Assembly (NCBI RefSeq): GCF_002863585.1
Contig: NZ_PGUY01000020.1
Span: forward strand, 1-64,000
DNA from: Peribacillus deserti
GTDB taxonomy: Bacteria; Bacillota; Bacilli; Bacillales; DSM-1321
Direction: 5' to 3'
Length of the DNA: 64,000 bases
Made by a program: the position numbers and the translations under genes. The notes below the pieces were generated by a model that was not told the DNA's origin, did not search any database, and saw nothing but the letters and a program-made list of their open reading frames with translations. Position 1 is the stretch's first letter. Every line of letters begins with the position of its first letter. This document shows positions 33,106 to 41,666 of the stretch, in pieces.

Positions 33106-33873
33106 ATGTCATTAGAATGGTTTGATCGTGTAGCTGGAGAATTGCAGGAGCACCTGGAATCTATTTGCAAAAAATACGACCAGATGGGTTATATGAGTGT
33201 GGAGAGAGGTTCGAAACATCCTCGAATCGAATTCTACGTTGAAACCGAAGACGAAGATGATATTGAAGGCAGAGATTATTTCTTCACGTTGAATTACGAT
33301 CCAGCGAATGAAGAATTCTATACAGATTCTTTTGAGTCTGAAATGCTAAGTCCCGTAAAAGTTGTACTTTCTGATATAGAAGACATCATCGATGCCGTTC
33401 ATGAAGGCTTCCACGATTACGTCAACGGTGATATGGATGATGTGAATTTTGTTGTAGATGATGATATGGATGATATAGATGTTGATATTGATTATGCAGC
33501 TTCAGCGGATGATGATGAGTTCGAAGTAGAATATCAATTTGCAGACGACGATTATGATGACGATACAGAAACCGTTTATTTTGGTGCAGATGACGATGAC
33601 GACACCGAAGTACTGCAGCAGATCGATGTAGAATGGGAAACACCGGAAGTGACTGCTTATATGGAAGAAGATGAAGTCGAAGTTACGTACCAATTTGGAA
33701 TTGTACAGGAAACCGGTGATGGAGTACTTAGAAGAGTAAACCGCATCTGGACTGACGATGACGAACTGATCAAAGACGAAACCAACTTCATATTCAGCAA
33801 AGAAGAAGCAAGCACCATCATCGCCATGATTGCAAGCAACATGGACTCCTTGAGCGAAATGGACTACCAATAG
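33106..33873 (+). CDS. Very acidic Asp-rich hypothetical protein
   Basis: A 255-residue cytosolic protein. Residues 1-105 form an ordinary-looking domain (MSLEWFDRVAGELQEHLES...). About 105-170 is extremely acidic, with runs such as DDDMDDIDVDIDY, FADDDYDDDTETVYF and ADDDDDTEV. The C-terminal part repeats a short element: EVEYQF and later EVTYQFG. ATG 33106 is 6 bases after GGAAGGG; upstream starts are poorer. The Asp runs could bind Ca2+ or other cations or mimic nucleic acid, but there is no EF-hand. I do not recognise the family. The stop codon merges into repeat C. Confidence 0.7.
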   Translation: MSLEWFDRVAGELQEHLESICKKYDQMGYMSVERGSKHPRIEFYVETEDEDDIEGRDYFFTLNYDPANEEFYTDSFESEMLSPVKVVLSDIEDIIDAVHEGFHDYVNGDMDDVNFVVDDDMDDIDVDIDYAASADDDEFEVEYQFADDDYDDDTETVYFGADDDDDTEVLQQIDVEWETPEVTAYMEEDEVEVTYQFGIVQETGDGVLRRVNRIWTDDDELIKDETNFIFSKEEASTIIAMIASNMDSLSEMDYQ

Positions 33874-33961
33874 GGGGACAGTCCCCTATTTCCCAAGCCG
33901 CTGCCTCCTTGTGGGCAGCGGCTTTAACGTGTTTTTTTACGGGGACTGTCCCCCATTTCCC
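33873..33961. repeat. Palindrome-pair repeat C, copy 3, enclosing a terminator
   Basis: GGGGACAGTCCCCTATTTCCC-like and GGGGACTGTCCCCCATTTCC-like ends in reverse orientation. Between them is a strong hairpin AAGCCGCTGCC / GGGCAGCGGCTTT at 33895-33925, which should terminate the acidic-protein gene. The repeat begins on the last base of its stop codon. Confidence 0.8.
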
Positions 33962-34090
33962 GTCTATTTTCTAGGTCTTTGTATATAATGTGATATCGCG
34001 AAAACACTACTTTTTCCTCATCTGCTAAATAAAGGTAATTGGATGGGTGATGAAGAATTCATAGTCATTACATATGGAGGTGAAGAAGTA

Positions 34091-35575
34091 TTGAAAAAAG
34101 AGGCTAAGATTGTACTGCTGTCCTTGATTGCGGTCATTTTCGCAATCATCCCTTATTTCCACGAGAAAGAAGCCGAAGTTAAGGCTGATGCTTCAGGAAG
34201 TGCCCTGACGCAGAAATTAAATGAACTGTTGAACAATGATCCGCTGCTTAAGGGGGCACTTGCCGGTGTGAGTGTACGCTCAGCCGATTCGGGGGAGCTT
34301 TTGTATGACCATATTGGGGATAACCGGCTAAGACCGGCATCTAATATGAAGCTATTTACAGCCGCTGCTGCTCTGTCCACTTTGGGAGAAGATTATAAGT
34401 TTAAGACGGAATTGCTGACGGATGGCACTGTGAGGGGGAAAATCCTTAAAGGCAATCTCTATTTAAAAGGAAAAGGTGATCCAACTCTTCTTGAGAAAGA
34501 CCTGGATGATATGGCAGCAAAATTAAAAGCCAGAGGTGTTAAACTTATTACTGGAAATATCGTGGGCGATGATTCATGGTATGATGATTCCCGGTACTCA
34601 TTAGATTTATCCTGGAGTGATGAAATGGAGTACTACGGGGCACAGGTATCGGCTCTGACTCTATCTCCGAATGAAGATTATGATGCAGGAACAGTCATTG
34701 TAAATGTGAATAGTGCAGAATCCGCAGGAAAAGCTGCTTCTATCGAGCTGACACCTAAAACAGATTATGTAAAGATCGTGAATAAAGTAACGACAGTGGC
34801 TGAAGGCGGAACGAAAAAAGTCAGTTATGAACGTGATCATGGAACAAACACAATCACAATAGAAGGTACAATTCCTGTTAAAGCTTCGCCTGTTAAAGAA
34901 TGGATCGCCGTATGGGAACCCACTGGGTATACACTCGATGTCTTCAAGCAATCACTTGAAGAACAGGGTATAAAAGTAATTGGAAAAGAGAAGGAAGGAA
35001 CAGCGCCTGAAAATGCAAAACTTCTTAACATTCATGACTCCATGGCACTGGGGGATATTTTTATCCCTTTTATGAAACTGAGCAATAATACACACGCAGA
35101 ACATTTAGTAAAAGAAATGGGTAAGGTGGCAAAGGGAGAAGGAAGCTGGACCAAAGGGCTGGAAGTCATAAAAGGAGAACTCCCGAAATTTGGTGTCGAT
35201 GTTAAGACATTAGTGCTGCGTGATGGATCAGGTCTTTCCCATGTAGATCTCATTCCGGCCAATGAGCTGACCAAGCTGCTATACCATGTTCAGGATGAAG
35301 AATGGTTTTCTTCATACCTAAACTCCCTGCCTGTAGCGGGTGCAAGTGACCGGATGGTTGGCGGTACCCTGAGGTCCAGGCTTAAAGAGGCTCCTGCCAA
35401 TGGCAATATAAGGGCCAAGACAGGATCCATTTCCACAGTCAGCTCTTTATCGGGGTATGTGAAAACGAAAAGTGGGAAGAATCTCATTTTTTCTATCGTA
35501 TTAAATAATATGGTAGACGGCTCCAAAGGAAAGACCATTGAAGATAAAGTGGCAATGATACTGGCAAACCAATAA
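34091..35575 (+). CDS. dacC: D-alanyl-D-alanine carboxypeptidase/endopeptidase (peptidase S13, PBP4a-like)
   Basis: A 494-residue class C low-molecular-mass penicillin-binding protein that trims or cleaves peptidoglycan cross-links outside the membrane. An N-terminal hydrophobic stretch (about 6-24) is the signal peptide or anchor. The active-site motifs are SNMK (PASNMKLFT, with the serine nucleophile), SNN ([11 protein letters not shown]) and KTG (RAKTGSIST), in the right order, with the large inserted domain expected of PBP4a between the first two. I chose TTG 34091 because GGAGG ends 10 bases before it and the signal peptide then begins MKKEAK. A terminator follows. Confidence 0.9.
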   Translation: MKKEAKIVLLSLIAVIFAIIPYFHEKEAEVKADASGSALTQKLNELLNNDPLLKGALAGVSVRSADSGELLYDHIGDNRLRPASNMKLFTAAAALSTLGEDYKFKTELLTDGTVRGKILKGNLYLKGKGDPTLLEKDLDDMAAKLKARGVKLITGNIVGDDSWYDDSRYSLDLSWSDEMEYYGAQVSALTLSPNEDYDAGTVIVNVNSAESAGKAASIELTPKTDYVKIVNKVTTVAEGGTKKVSYERDHGTNTITIEGTIPVKASPVKEWIAVWEPTGYTLDVFKQSLEEQGIKVIGKEKEGTAPENAKLLNIHDSMALGDIFIPFMKLSNNTHAEHLVKEMGKVAKGEGSWTKGLEVIKGELPKFGVDVKTLVLRDGSGLSHVDLIPANELTKLLYHVQDEEWFSSYLNSLPVAGASDRMVGGTLRSRLKEAPANGNIRAKTGSISTVSSLSGYVKTKSGKNLIFSIVLNNMVDGSKGKTIEDKVAMILANQ

Positions 35576-35582
35576 TAACCAA

Positions 35583-35618
35583 AGAGAGCTGCTCGTACTG
35601 CGAGTGCTCTCTTTTTTC
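35583..35618 (+). terminator. Rho-independent terminator
   Basis: AGAGAGCTGCTCG / GCGAGTGCTCTCT stem with a TACT loop and a T-run. Confidence 0.88.
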
Positions 35619-35646
35619 ATGGCTAAAAAGCCATACTAAGTCTTTA

Positions 35647-35757
35647 TGCACGAGACCGATAGTTTTTGCGTGTTTTTATAAGTTTGCAGTTTTAGGCACG
35701 TTTTGCTTGTTTTTGCACGATTCGCATATTTTGCTGTTTTATTCCGTTTGTTGCGTA
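35647..35757 (+). repeat. Irregular array of TTTTGC motifs at about 10/20 bp
   Basis: TGC cores preceded by T-runs lie at 35647, 35667, 35685, 35704, 35714, 35732 and 35752, with a CGCAT at 35723. Steps are 18-20 bp or half of that. It resembles the TTATGCTTA and AATTGC arrays elsewhere in this window but is less regular. The rest of 35619-35910 shows no gene; the permease promoter presumably lies in 35780-35900. Confidence 0.45.
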
Positions 35758-35910
35758 ATTGTGTGTTTTAGGTTCATTTTCAAGATGTATATAAAGTATG
35801 TACTAGAGTTCAGCATAAAACTTCCATGGACGGAAACTATAAAATATTAACAAACCAGAATTGTGGAATAAAACTGCAAAATGATTGATGGGTGAAAGGG
35901 GCAGCAAAAC

Positions 35911-37338
35911 GTGGAGGAACAGAGAATAAAAAGCGGGAGTAAAAGTCAATTAGGGATTTGGCCGTTAATTGCACTAGTGATCGGTTCTGTAATTGGCGGA
36001 GGTGCGTTTAATCTTCCTAGCGATATCACCCAGGGTGCACATACAGGAGCAATCCTGATAGGCTGGGTCATTACAGGCGCTGGTATTTTATCCCTTGGTT
36101 TGAGCTTTCAAAATCTTAATAACAAGCAGCCGGAACTGAATGGAGGCATATTTGCCTATGCAAAAGCGGGTTTCGGACAATTCATGGGTTTTAATAGCGC
36201 GTGGGGTTATTGGTGCTCTGCCTTTTTAGGAAATGTAGCCTTTGCAACTTTATTTGTCAGTGCGCTCGGTTACTTTTTCCCTATCTTAAACGGAAGAAAT
36301 GCGGCTTCTATCATTTGTGCATCTATCATTCTCTGGGCTGTCCATTTTCTTGTTTTGCAGGGGGTAAAGTCCGCTTCCCTGGTAAATGCTGCTACCACTA
36401 TCGCAAAACTTATTCCAATCCTGTTATTTATCATTCTCGGGTTTTTTGCCTTTGACTCCGATATATTTACACAAGACTTTTGGGGAACGGCACCTTTAAA
36501 CTGGGATTCCATTCAAAATCAAGTGAAGAGTACGATGTTAATTACTTTATGGGTTTTTGTCGGTTTTGAGGGTGCTGTAGTTTTATCAGGCAGGGCCCGA
36601 AACCGTGGAGATGTCGGAAGAGCTACCGTATTTGGCTTATTATGTACGTTATCTATTTATGTGCTGCTATTCATTATTTCGGCAGGAATCATGGGCAAAG
36701 AACAGCTGGCCGGGTTAAAAAACCCATCACTTGCTTATGTACTTGAAGCTGCAGTCGGAGAGTGGGGGGCAGCCCTTGTGAATATCGGTCTCGTCATTTC
36801 TGTATTGGGGGCCTGGCTGGGGTGGACGATACTGGCCGCCGAAATTCCTTATATCGCAGGAAAAGAAAAAGTTTTTCCCAGCTTTTTTAGTAAAGAAAAT
36901 AGACATTCATCTCCAAGCCGTTCCTTATTTTTGTCGAACTTGTTAATTCAATTATTCCTTCTTACCTTTTTAATTTCTGACAAACCCTATCAACTGGCAT
37001 ATTCATTGGCATCATCAGCCATTTTAATCCCTTATCTATTTGCGGCCCTTTATCAAATCAAATATTCCATGCGGGAAGACAGCCAAGACCGCACCAGAAA
37101 CCTGATCGTTGGATTTATAGCGGCTGCTTACTCAATTTGGCTCCTTTACGCAGCTGGACTGAGCTACCTTTTGCTGACCCTGCTGATCTATCTTCCGGGC
37201 ATACTCATATATGCCGCGGCACAAAAGGAATATAAGCAAAAAATCTTTGCGGGTAAAGAAGCCGTGGCAGCTGTGGTAATTGTCATTTTAGCGATAATAG
37301 CTGTGGCCATGCTGTTTCTCGGCAGAATATCTGTGTAA
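35911..37338 (+). CDS. APC-superfamily basic amino acid permease/antiporter
   Basis: A 475-residue transporter with about twelve hydrophobic segments. LIALVIGSVIGGGAFNLPSDI is the substrate-binding first helix of the APA (basic amino acid/polyamine antiporter) family, and ITLWVFVGFEGAVVLSGRARNRGDVGRATV is the second signature. Relatives include arginine/ornithine (ArcD) and lysine transporters and B. subtilis YvsH. The start is GTG with AAAGGGG upstream. It is convergent with a T-box-controlled argS. That suits arginine or ornithine as substrate, but lysine is as likely on sequence alone. Confidence 0.85.
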   Translation: MEEQRIKSGSKSQLGIWPLIALVIGSVIGGGAFNLPSDITQGAHTGAILIGWVITGAGILSLGLSFQNLNNKQPELNGGIFAYAKAGFGQFMGFNSAWGYWCSAFLGNVAFATLFVSALGYFFPILNGRNAASIICASIILWAVHFLVLQGVKSASLVNAATTIAKLIPILLFIILGFFAFDSDIFTQDFWGTAPLNWDSIQNQVKSTMLITLWVFVGFEGAVVLSGRARNRGDVGRATVFGLLCTLSIYVLLFIISAGIMGKEQLAGLKNPSLAYVLEAAVGEWGAALVNIGLVISVLGAWLGWTILAAEIPYIAGKEKVFPSFFSKENRHSSPSRSLFLSNLLIQLFLLTFLISDKPYQLAYSLASSAILIPYLFAALYQIKYSMREDSQDRTRNLIVGFIAAAYSIWLLYAAGLSYLLLTLLIYLPGILIYAAAQKEYKQKIFAGKEAVAAVVIVILAIIAVAMLFLGRISV

Positions 37339-37755
37339 ATACTTGATTCTGTTATCATTTTGTAGCTGTGCGGGGGGAGCTTTCGTCCCGGACAGAGAGT
37401 TCCGGTTCGCGATTAGAAAAACGGTTTTTCCATCAAGATTACGGGTATTTCCGAGCTGGAGGCGTTCACTCAGATCCCTTATCTGGATCTATCAATCATG
37501 CCGGCTCTTACGAATACTGTAAAAAGAATGCAGGTTCGTAACGCGTAACGATTTTTAGTCCACATATACCATCATAACGGCTTTTCCAATAACAATGCGG
37601 AAAACAAGCGAGTACATTTCCGATCATCCATTAAGTTAATCGAGAGCAGGCCTTTAAGGTCAGGTTTGAAAAAGAAGGTTACCCAGATAGTCAGCAAAGT
37701 TTTCGTAAGGGCCCATCACAGCGCCAGTATTCCTAAATCCACACACATAATACAA
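37339..37755. other. Intergenic region with possible coding fragments
   Basis: No intact gene. On the plus strand about 37428-37549 reads in two frames as short protein-like pieces (for example ITGISELEAFTQIPYLDLS followed by IMPALTNTVKRMQVRN), suggesting a decayed gene, but there is no start or family match. No terminator with a T-run is visible right after the permease. Confidence 0.3.
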
Positions 37756-37756
37756 A

Positions 37757-37791
37757 AAGAAGCTGACTCTAAAAAGTTCAGCTTCTTTTAT
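37757..37791 (-). terminator. Rho-independent terminator of argS
   Basis: AAGAAGCTGA and TCAGCTTCTT form a perfect 10-bp stem, flanked by A-rich and T-rich runs, so it can also stop transcription from the permease side. Confidence 0.85.
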
Positions 37792-39483
37792 CTACATTTC
37801 TGCAGGTGCGGCAAGGCCAAGGAGATTCAGACCTTCTTTAAGTACAATTGCCACAGCTTCAACTAACTGCAGTCTTGCACTCAACTCCGGGTTTTCCTCG
37901 AGGATGCGGACATTTCCATAATAGCTGTTGAATGACTGGGCCAGGTCGATTAAATACTTGGAAATTACCGAAGGTTCATAGTTAAGGCAGGCACGTTCAA
38001 TTGATTTTGGAAAGTCTATGAGCCGTTTTATTACTTCCCAGCTCAGTAGGTCGTTCAATCCTTCAGTAAAGTCTGCTTGTGAGAAAGTCTCTGCTTTTCT
38101 TAGGATTGAGCAGGCCCGGGCATGAGTATATTGAAGATACGGCCCTGTTTCTCCTTCGAATTTAAGCATTTCTTCAAGTGAAAACTCGATGTTATTCATG
38201 CGTTCATGGCGCAGATCGTGGAAGATGACTGCCCCGACTCCAACCTGGCGGGCTACTTCGGCCTTATTTTTAAGATTAGGATTTTTATGAAGTATATTGG
38301 TTTCTGCAAGGTGTATCGATTCCGCAAGAACTTCCTCAAGGAGCACCAATTTCCCTTTCCGGGTGGACATTTTTTTGCCATCTTTTAATATCATGCCGAA
38401 GGGGACGTGGACGATTGTGTCTGCCCATTCCATACCGAGCTTCTTTAGGACGAGCTTCAGTTGTTTAAAGTGAAGAGTTTGTTCGCCGCCGACTACGTAT
38501 ACAGCCTGTGCAAAGTCATACATCCTATGACGGTAAATGGCTGCAGCCAGGTCTCTGGTTACATATAGAGTTGCTCCGTCAGATTTCTTGATCAGAGAGG
38601 GAGGAAGACTTTCTTCATCAAGCTTAACAACCATTGCGCCCTGGTCCTCTTCAAGAAGGCCTTTGGCTTCTATCATTTTGACAACATCCTCCATTTTGTC
38701 ATTATAAAAGGCTTCGCCATGGTAGGAGTCAAAACGCACATCCAGAAGATCATAGATTTTGTTAAATTCCTTTAATGACTCATCCCGGAACCATTGCCAT
38801 AGATGGAGGGCAGCATCATCGCCGTCCTCTAATTTCTTGAACCAATCTCGGCCCTGCTGTTCGAGCCCGGGATTATCTTCAGCTTTTTCGTGAAATTCAA
38901 CATAAAGCTTTAATAGTTCTTTAATAGGATTTTCTGTTACCTTTTTTTCGTCACCCCAGGCTGTATAGGCAGTAATCAGCTTCCCGAATTGTGTTCCCCA
39001 GTCACCGAGATGATTTATTCTTACCGGGGTATAGCCGCACTTCTGTAAAATGTTAGCTATTGCATTCCCTATCACGGTAGAACGCAGGTGTCCCATGGAA
39101 AAAGGCTTGGCGATATTAGGTGAGGACATATCAATAGGAACATTTTGTCCGCTGCCAATCATAAGTTCGCCGTATCGGTCTTTTTTAGAGATAATTTCTG
39201 AAATAACATCATAGCTCACTTTAGCCTTGTTTAGAAAAAAATTGACATAAGGGCCAGCAGGGGAAACTTTTTCAAATAAATCGCCTTGGAGCTGCCCTGA
39301 GAGCTGCCGGGCAATCTCAGCTGGAGGTTTACGCATGCTTTTAGCCAATCGAAAACAGGGGAAGGCAAGATCACCATGTTCAGGGAATTTTGGTGCTTCG
39401 ATTAAATTCAAGATTTCGTCTGTCGGTATTTCGAGCTGCAGTCTGGTCGATATATGTTCAGCCAGCATTTTCCGGTAATTCAT
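37792..39483 (-). CDS. argS: Arginyl-tRNA synthetase
   Basis: A 563-residue class I synthetase that charges tRNA-Arg. The N-terminal tRNA-recognition domain occupies about 1-110. The HIGH-like motif appears as SSPNIAKPFSMGHLRST and the KMSKS-like motif as KMSTRKGKLVLL. The C-terminal helical anticodon-binding domain ends LNLLGLAAPAEM. The start ATG 39483 follows GGGAGG by 7 bases; a further in-frame ATG upstream lies inside that site. A T-box leader precedes it. This resembles the extra ArgS seen in some bacilli, so a second argS may exist elsewhere in the genome. Confidence 0.93.
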   Translation of the reverse strand: MNYRKMLAEHISTRLQLEIPTDEILNLIEAPKFPEHGDLAFPCFRLAKSMRKPPAEIARQLSGQLQGDLFEKVSPAGPYVNFFLNKAKVSYDVISEIISKKDRYGELMIGSGQNVPIDMSSPNIAKPFSMGHLRSTVIGNAIANILQKCGYTPVRINHLGDWGTQFGKLITAYTAWGDEKKVTENPIKELLKLYVEFHEKAEDNPGLEQQGRDWFKKLEDGDDAALHLWQWFRDESLKEFNKIYDLLDVRFDSYHGEAFYNDKMEDVVKMIEAKGLLEEDQGAMVVKLDEESLPPSLIKKSDGATLYVTRDLAAAIYRHRMYDFAQAVYVVGGEQTLHFKQLKLVLKKLGMEWADTIVHVPFGMILKDGKKMSTRKGKLVLLEEVLAESIHLAETNILHKNPNLKNKAEVARQVGVGAVIFHDLRHERMNNIEFSLEEMLKFEGETGPYLQYTHARACSILRKAETFSQADFTEGLNDLLSWEVIKRLIDFPKSIERACLNYEPSVISKYLIDLAQSFNSYYGNVRILEENPELSARLQLVEAVAIVLKEGLNLLGLAAPAEM

Positions 39484-39504
39484 AAGGAAACCTCCCATAG
39501 ATTT

Positions 39505-39735
39505 TTCGTTTATAAAAATAAAAAAATCCCGTCTCTATATAAGAGACGAGATATACCCGCGGTGCCACTCTACTTGTTCATAATGAACCACTTATCTTTT
39601 TAACGAGGATCTTCCCCCGGCTTACGCATTTTAGAAGTGCGCTTCACAAAGGTCTGATACCGGGCTTACACCTGCCCCGGTTCGCTTGGATCATAAACTC
39701 TGCTACTCTCTTCATCATTAATTTTATTTGTATAA
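39505..39735 (-). promoter_or_regulatory. T-box leader, arginine-specific
   Basis: On the minus strand the leader contains AGCGAACCGGGGC and GGTGTAAGCCCGG of stem I, then GTGAAGCGCACTTC with the specifier CGC (Arg) followed by A. The T-box itself, AGAGTGGCACCGCGGGT, lies at about 39555-39571. The terminator stem TCGTCTCT / AGAGACGGGA with a T-run ends near 39522. Uncharged tRNA-Arg with a matching anticodon would pair with CGC and the T-box UGGC, favouring the antiterminator and argS expression. Confidence 0.92.
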
Positions 39736-39936
39736 GTTTGTAAAGATTATAGCGGCTTTCAAATCGGTTTACAAGGGGTTTATCATTTAATTTTTACATA
39801 GGTGGTAAAGAAGATGTTTATAAGACGGAAAGAGAATTTTGATGTGCCTTTTTGAATATATTGGGCTATATAGATTGAAGCAAGCATACATGTATGGTTC
39901 AGTTAGACGATCCCAAACAGAAAGCAGGGAAGCACA

Positions 39937-40824
39937 ATGAAAGTGAAAAAAGCGGTCATCCCTGTAGCAGGGCTTGGCACTCGTTTTTTACCGGCTACGA
40001 AAGCTCAGCCTAAGGAAATGCTGCCTATTGTTGATAAACCGGCCGTACAATATATCGTGGAAGAGGCAGTCCAATCAGGCATTGAAAGTATCATTTTCGT
40101 GACCGGGCGCAACAAGAAGTCCATTGAAGATCATTTCGATAAATCTGCAGAGCTTGAACAGCTACTTGAATCAAAAGAGAAATATGATATGCTCGAGCAG
40201 GTGAAGCAGATTTCCTCACTGGCGCATATTCATTATATACGCCAAAAGGAACCCCTCGGACTGGGCCATGCAATCCTTTGTGCACAGGCATTTGTCGGGA
40301 ATGAACCATTTGCTGTTCTCCTTGGCGATGATATCATGGTTTCTGAAACTCCGGCATTGAAACAGCTGATAGATGCTTATGAGTCTTTCGACAGGCAGGT
40401 AATCGGGGTTCAACAGGTTGAACCTTCAGAGGTTTCTAAATATGGAATCATTCGTCCGGGAATTAAAAGAAATACGTTGTATACCATACGGGATTTAGTC
40501 GAAAAACCTTCCATATCAGAAGCGCCATCTAATATTGCCGTAATGGGGCGCTACATATTGAAACCTTCTATCTTTCCTATTCTTGAGCGGACTGCCAGAG
40601 GGGCGGGAAACGAAATTCAGCTGACAGATGCTTTGCGGGAGGCTAAAAAAGAAGAGCAGCTGTTAGCACTCGAGCTTAATGGCAAACGGTTTGACATAGG
40701 AGATAAGCTTGGGTATATAAAAGCAATTACAGAGGTGGGTCTTAAAAGACCAGAGCTCCGTATGCAGCTTCTTTCATATTTAGAAGATCTGCTGGTTCAG
40801 GAAACGGCTGCGGCCAGAAAATGA
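39937..40824 (+). CDS. gtaB: UTP-glucose-1-phosphate uridylyltransferase
   Basis: A 295-residue enzyme making UDP-glucose from UTP and glucose-1-phosphate, used for teichoic acid glucosylation, glycolipids and exopolysaccharide. KKAVIPVAGLGTRFLPATKAQPKEMLPIVDKP is the nucleotide-binding signature with catalytic R and K, and EKP in RDLVEKPSISEAPS is the sugar-binding motif. Length matches GtaB/GalU. AGCAGGGA is a modest ribosome binding site. It is monocistronic here; its product could feed the YkoT-like transferase, an inference only. It ends close to repeat element A copy 4. Confidence 0.93.
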   Translation: MKVKKAVIPVAGLGTRFLPATKAQPKEMLPIVDKPAVQYIVEEAVQSGIESIIFVTGRNKKSIEDHFDKSAELEQLLESKEKYDMLEQVKQISSLAHIHYIRQKEPLGLGHAILCAQAFVGNEPFAVLLGDDIMVSETPALKQLIDAYESFDRQVIGVQQVEPSEVSKYGIIRPGIKRNTLYTIRDLVEKPSISEAPSNIAVMGRYILKPSIFPILERTARGAGNEIQLTDALREAKKEEQLLALELNGKRFDIGDKLGYIKAITEVGLKRPELRMQLLSYLEDLLVQETAAARK

Positions 40825-40836
40825 TTTTCCATAAAA

Positions 40837-41125
40837 AAGCTGTATTCTAAAAGATTGTTGTATTTTTTATAATTTTCTATGACCCACCCAATTGTTAAAC
40901 TTGTTGCTTGGAACGTAAGGTGCGAGACTCCTGCTGGAGCAGCAAAAAGATCATCATTCAGTTTTGGATGGATCTTTTCTTGAAAAGCACCGTCCTCCGC
41001 TTTTCGATCAGGTGAGACCCCACAGGCGAAGCGAAGGAGGCTCAGCGCCCGCCCCGCGGAAGCGAGCATCCTCATGTTCCAATCAACCCCTGCTTCATTT
41101 ACAATAAAGTTCGCGAAAACAGCCT
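40837..41125 (+). mobile_element. Interspersed element A, copy 4 (partly expanded)
   Basis: Ends AAGCTGTATTCTAAAAG and CGCGAAAACAGCC. It retains only the right-hand part of the inserted segment (AAAAAGATCATCATTCAG to CGCTTTTCGATCAGG), so it looks like a deletion derivative of the long form. Confidence 0.82.
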
Positions 41126-41130
41126 AAAAA

Positions 41131-41157
41131 AAAAGACGCTCCCGCGTCTTTTTTTGC
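41131..41157. terminator. Rho-independent terminator, likely for the YpzG-like gene
   Basis: AAAGACGC / GCGTCTTT stem with A-run on one side and T-run on the other; it works in both directions and lies 12 bases past the stop of the minus-strand small gene. Confidence 0.8.
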
Positions 41158-41168
41158 TTTACTCGCCC

Positions 41169-41321
41169 TTACCAGCGGTGCGCCTTAGCGTTGCTTCTTA
41201 AGATAATGTTGGTCTGTGACATGGCAGTATGTCCATTAACTTGAGACTTAGAACGTTTCGGTCTTGTCCAATTATGGTGAAATAGCTTTGAATGAGAGTC
41301 TAAATGGTCCCTGTAACTCAT
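41169..41321 (-). CDS. Small basic protein, YpzG-like
   Basis: A 50-residue protein, MSYRDHLDSHSKLFHHNWTR at its start, basic and histidine-rich, with QVNGHTAMSQTNIILRSNAKAHR in the second half. The sequence recalls the YpzG family of bacillus spore-former proteins; I hold that name tentatively. GGGGTGATT lies just before the ATG and a terminator follows the stop, so a real gene is likely. No cysteine, signal or membrane segment. Function unknown. Confidence 0.65.
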   Translation of the reverse strand: MSYRDHLDSHSKLFHHNWTRPKRSKSQVNGHTAMSQTNIILRSNAKAHRW

Positions 41322-41666
41322 CTAATCACCCCATCTGGAAGGATTGGCAAGGCATCGATATTCAATCAAGGAATATCAATTCATATCATTTCTCTATTTA
41401 ACATTTTTACCCCTAAAGAATCGCTGTAAATAATTCCAGTCAAAAACTGACATATTTTTTGGGGAAATGAAACTTTTGATGGATGTAAAGAAAAAAAATG
41501 TAGAAATAATCCTTCTTCCGGAACTGTTTAAGGGATACGGATATTGTTAAAATATAGGAGCACCCCAAGAATCCGCTCTAAATTTCCCCAAGCGGAACTT
41601 TCCGCTGAACTTTGTCATACCTTCAATTCTATATGAAGGATCATTTATTCTTAAGGAGGAAATGCA
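41322..41666. other. Intergenic region between the YpzG-like gene and isp
   Basis: GCGGAAC / TTTCCGC around 41591-41604 forms a compact hairpin in the isp leader. TTAAAATATA near 41540-41555 could be a -10 region. No coding sequence is evident. Confidence 0.35.

Noticed and set aside
33422-33870. Tyr- and His-rich minus-strand open frames
   Set aside because: They are the complement of the Asp-rich plus-strand gene (GAT read backwards as ATC/CAT) and not independent genes.
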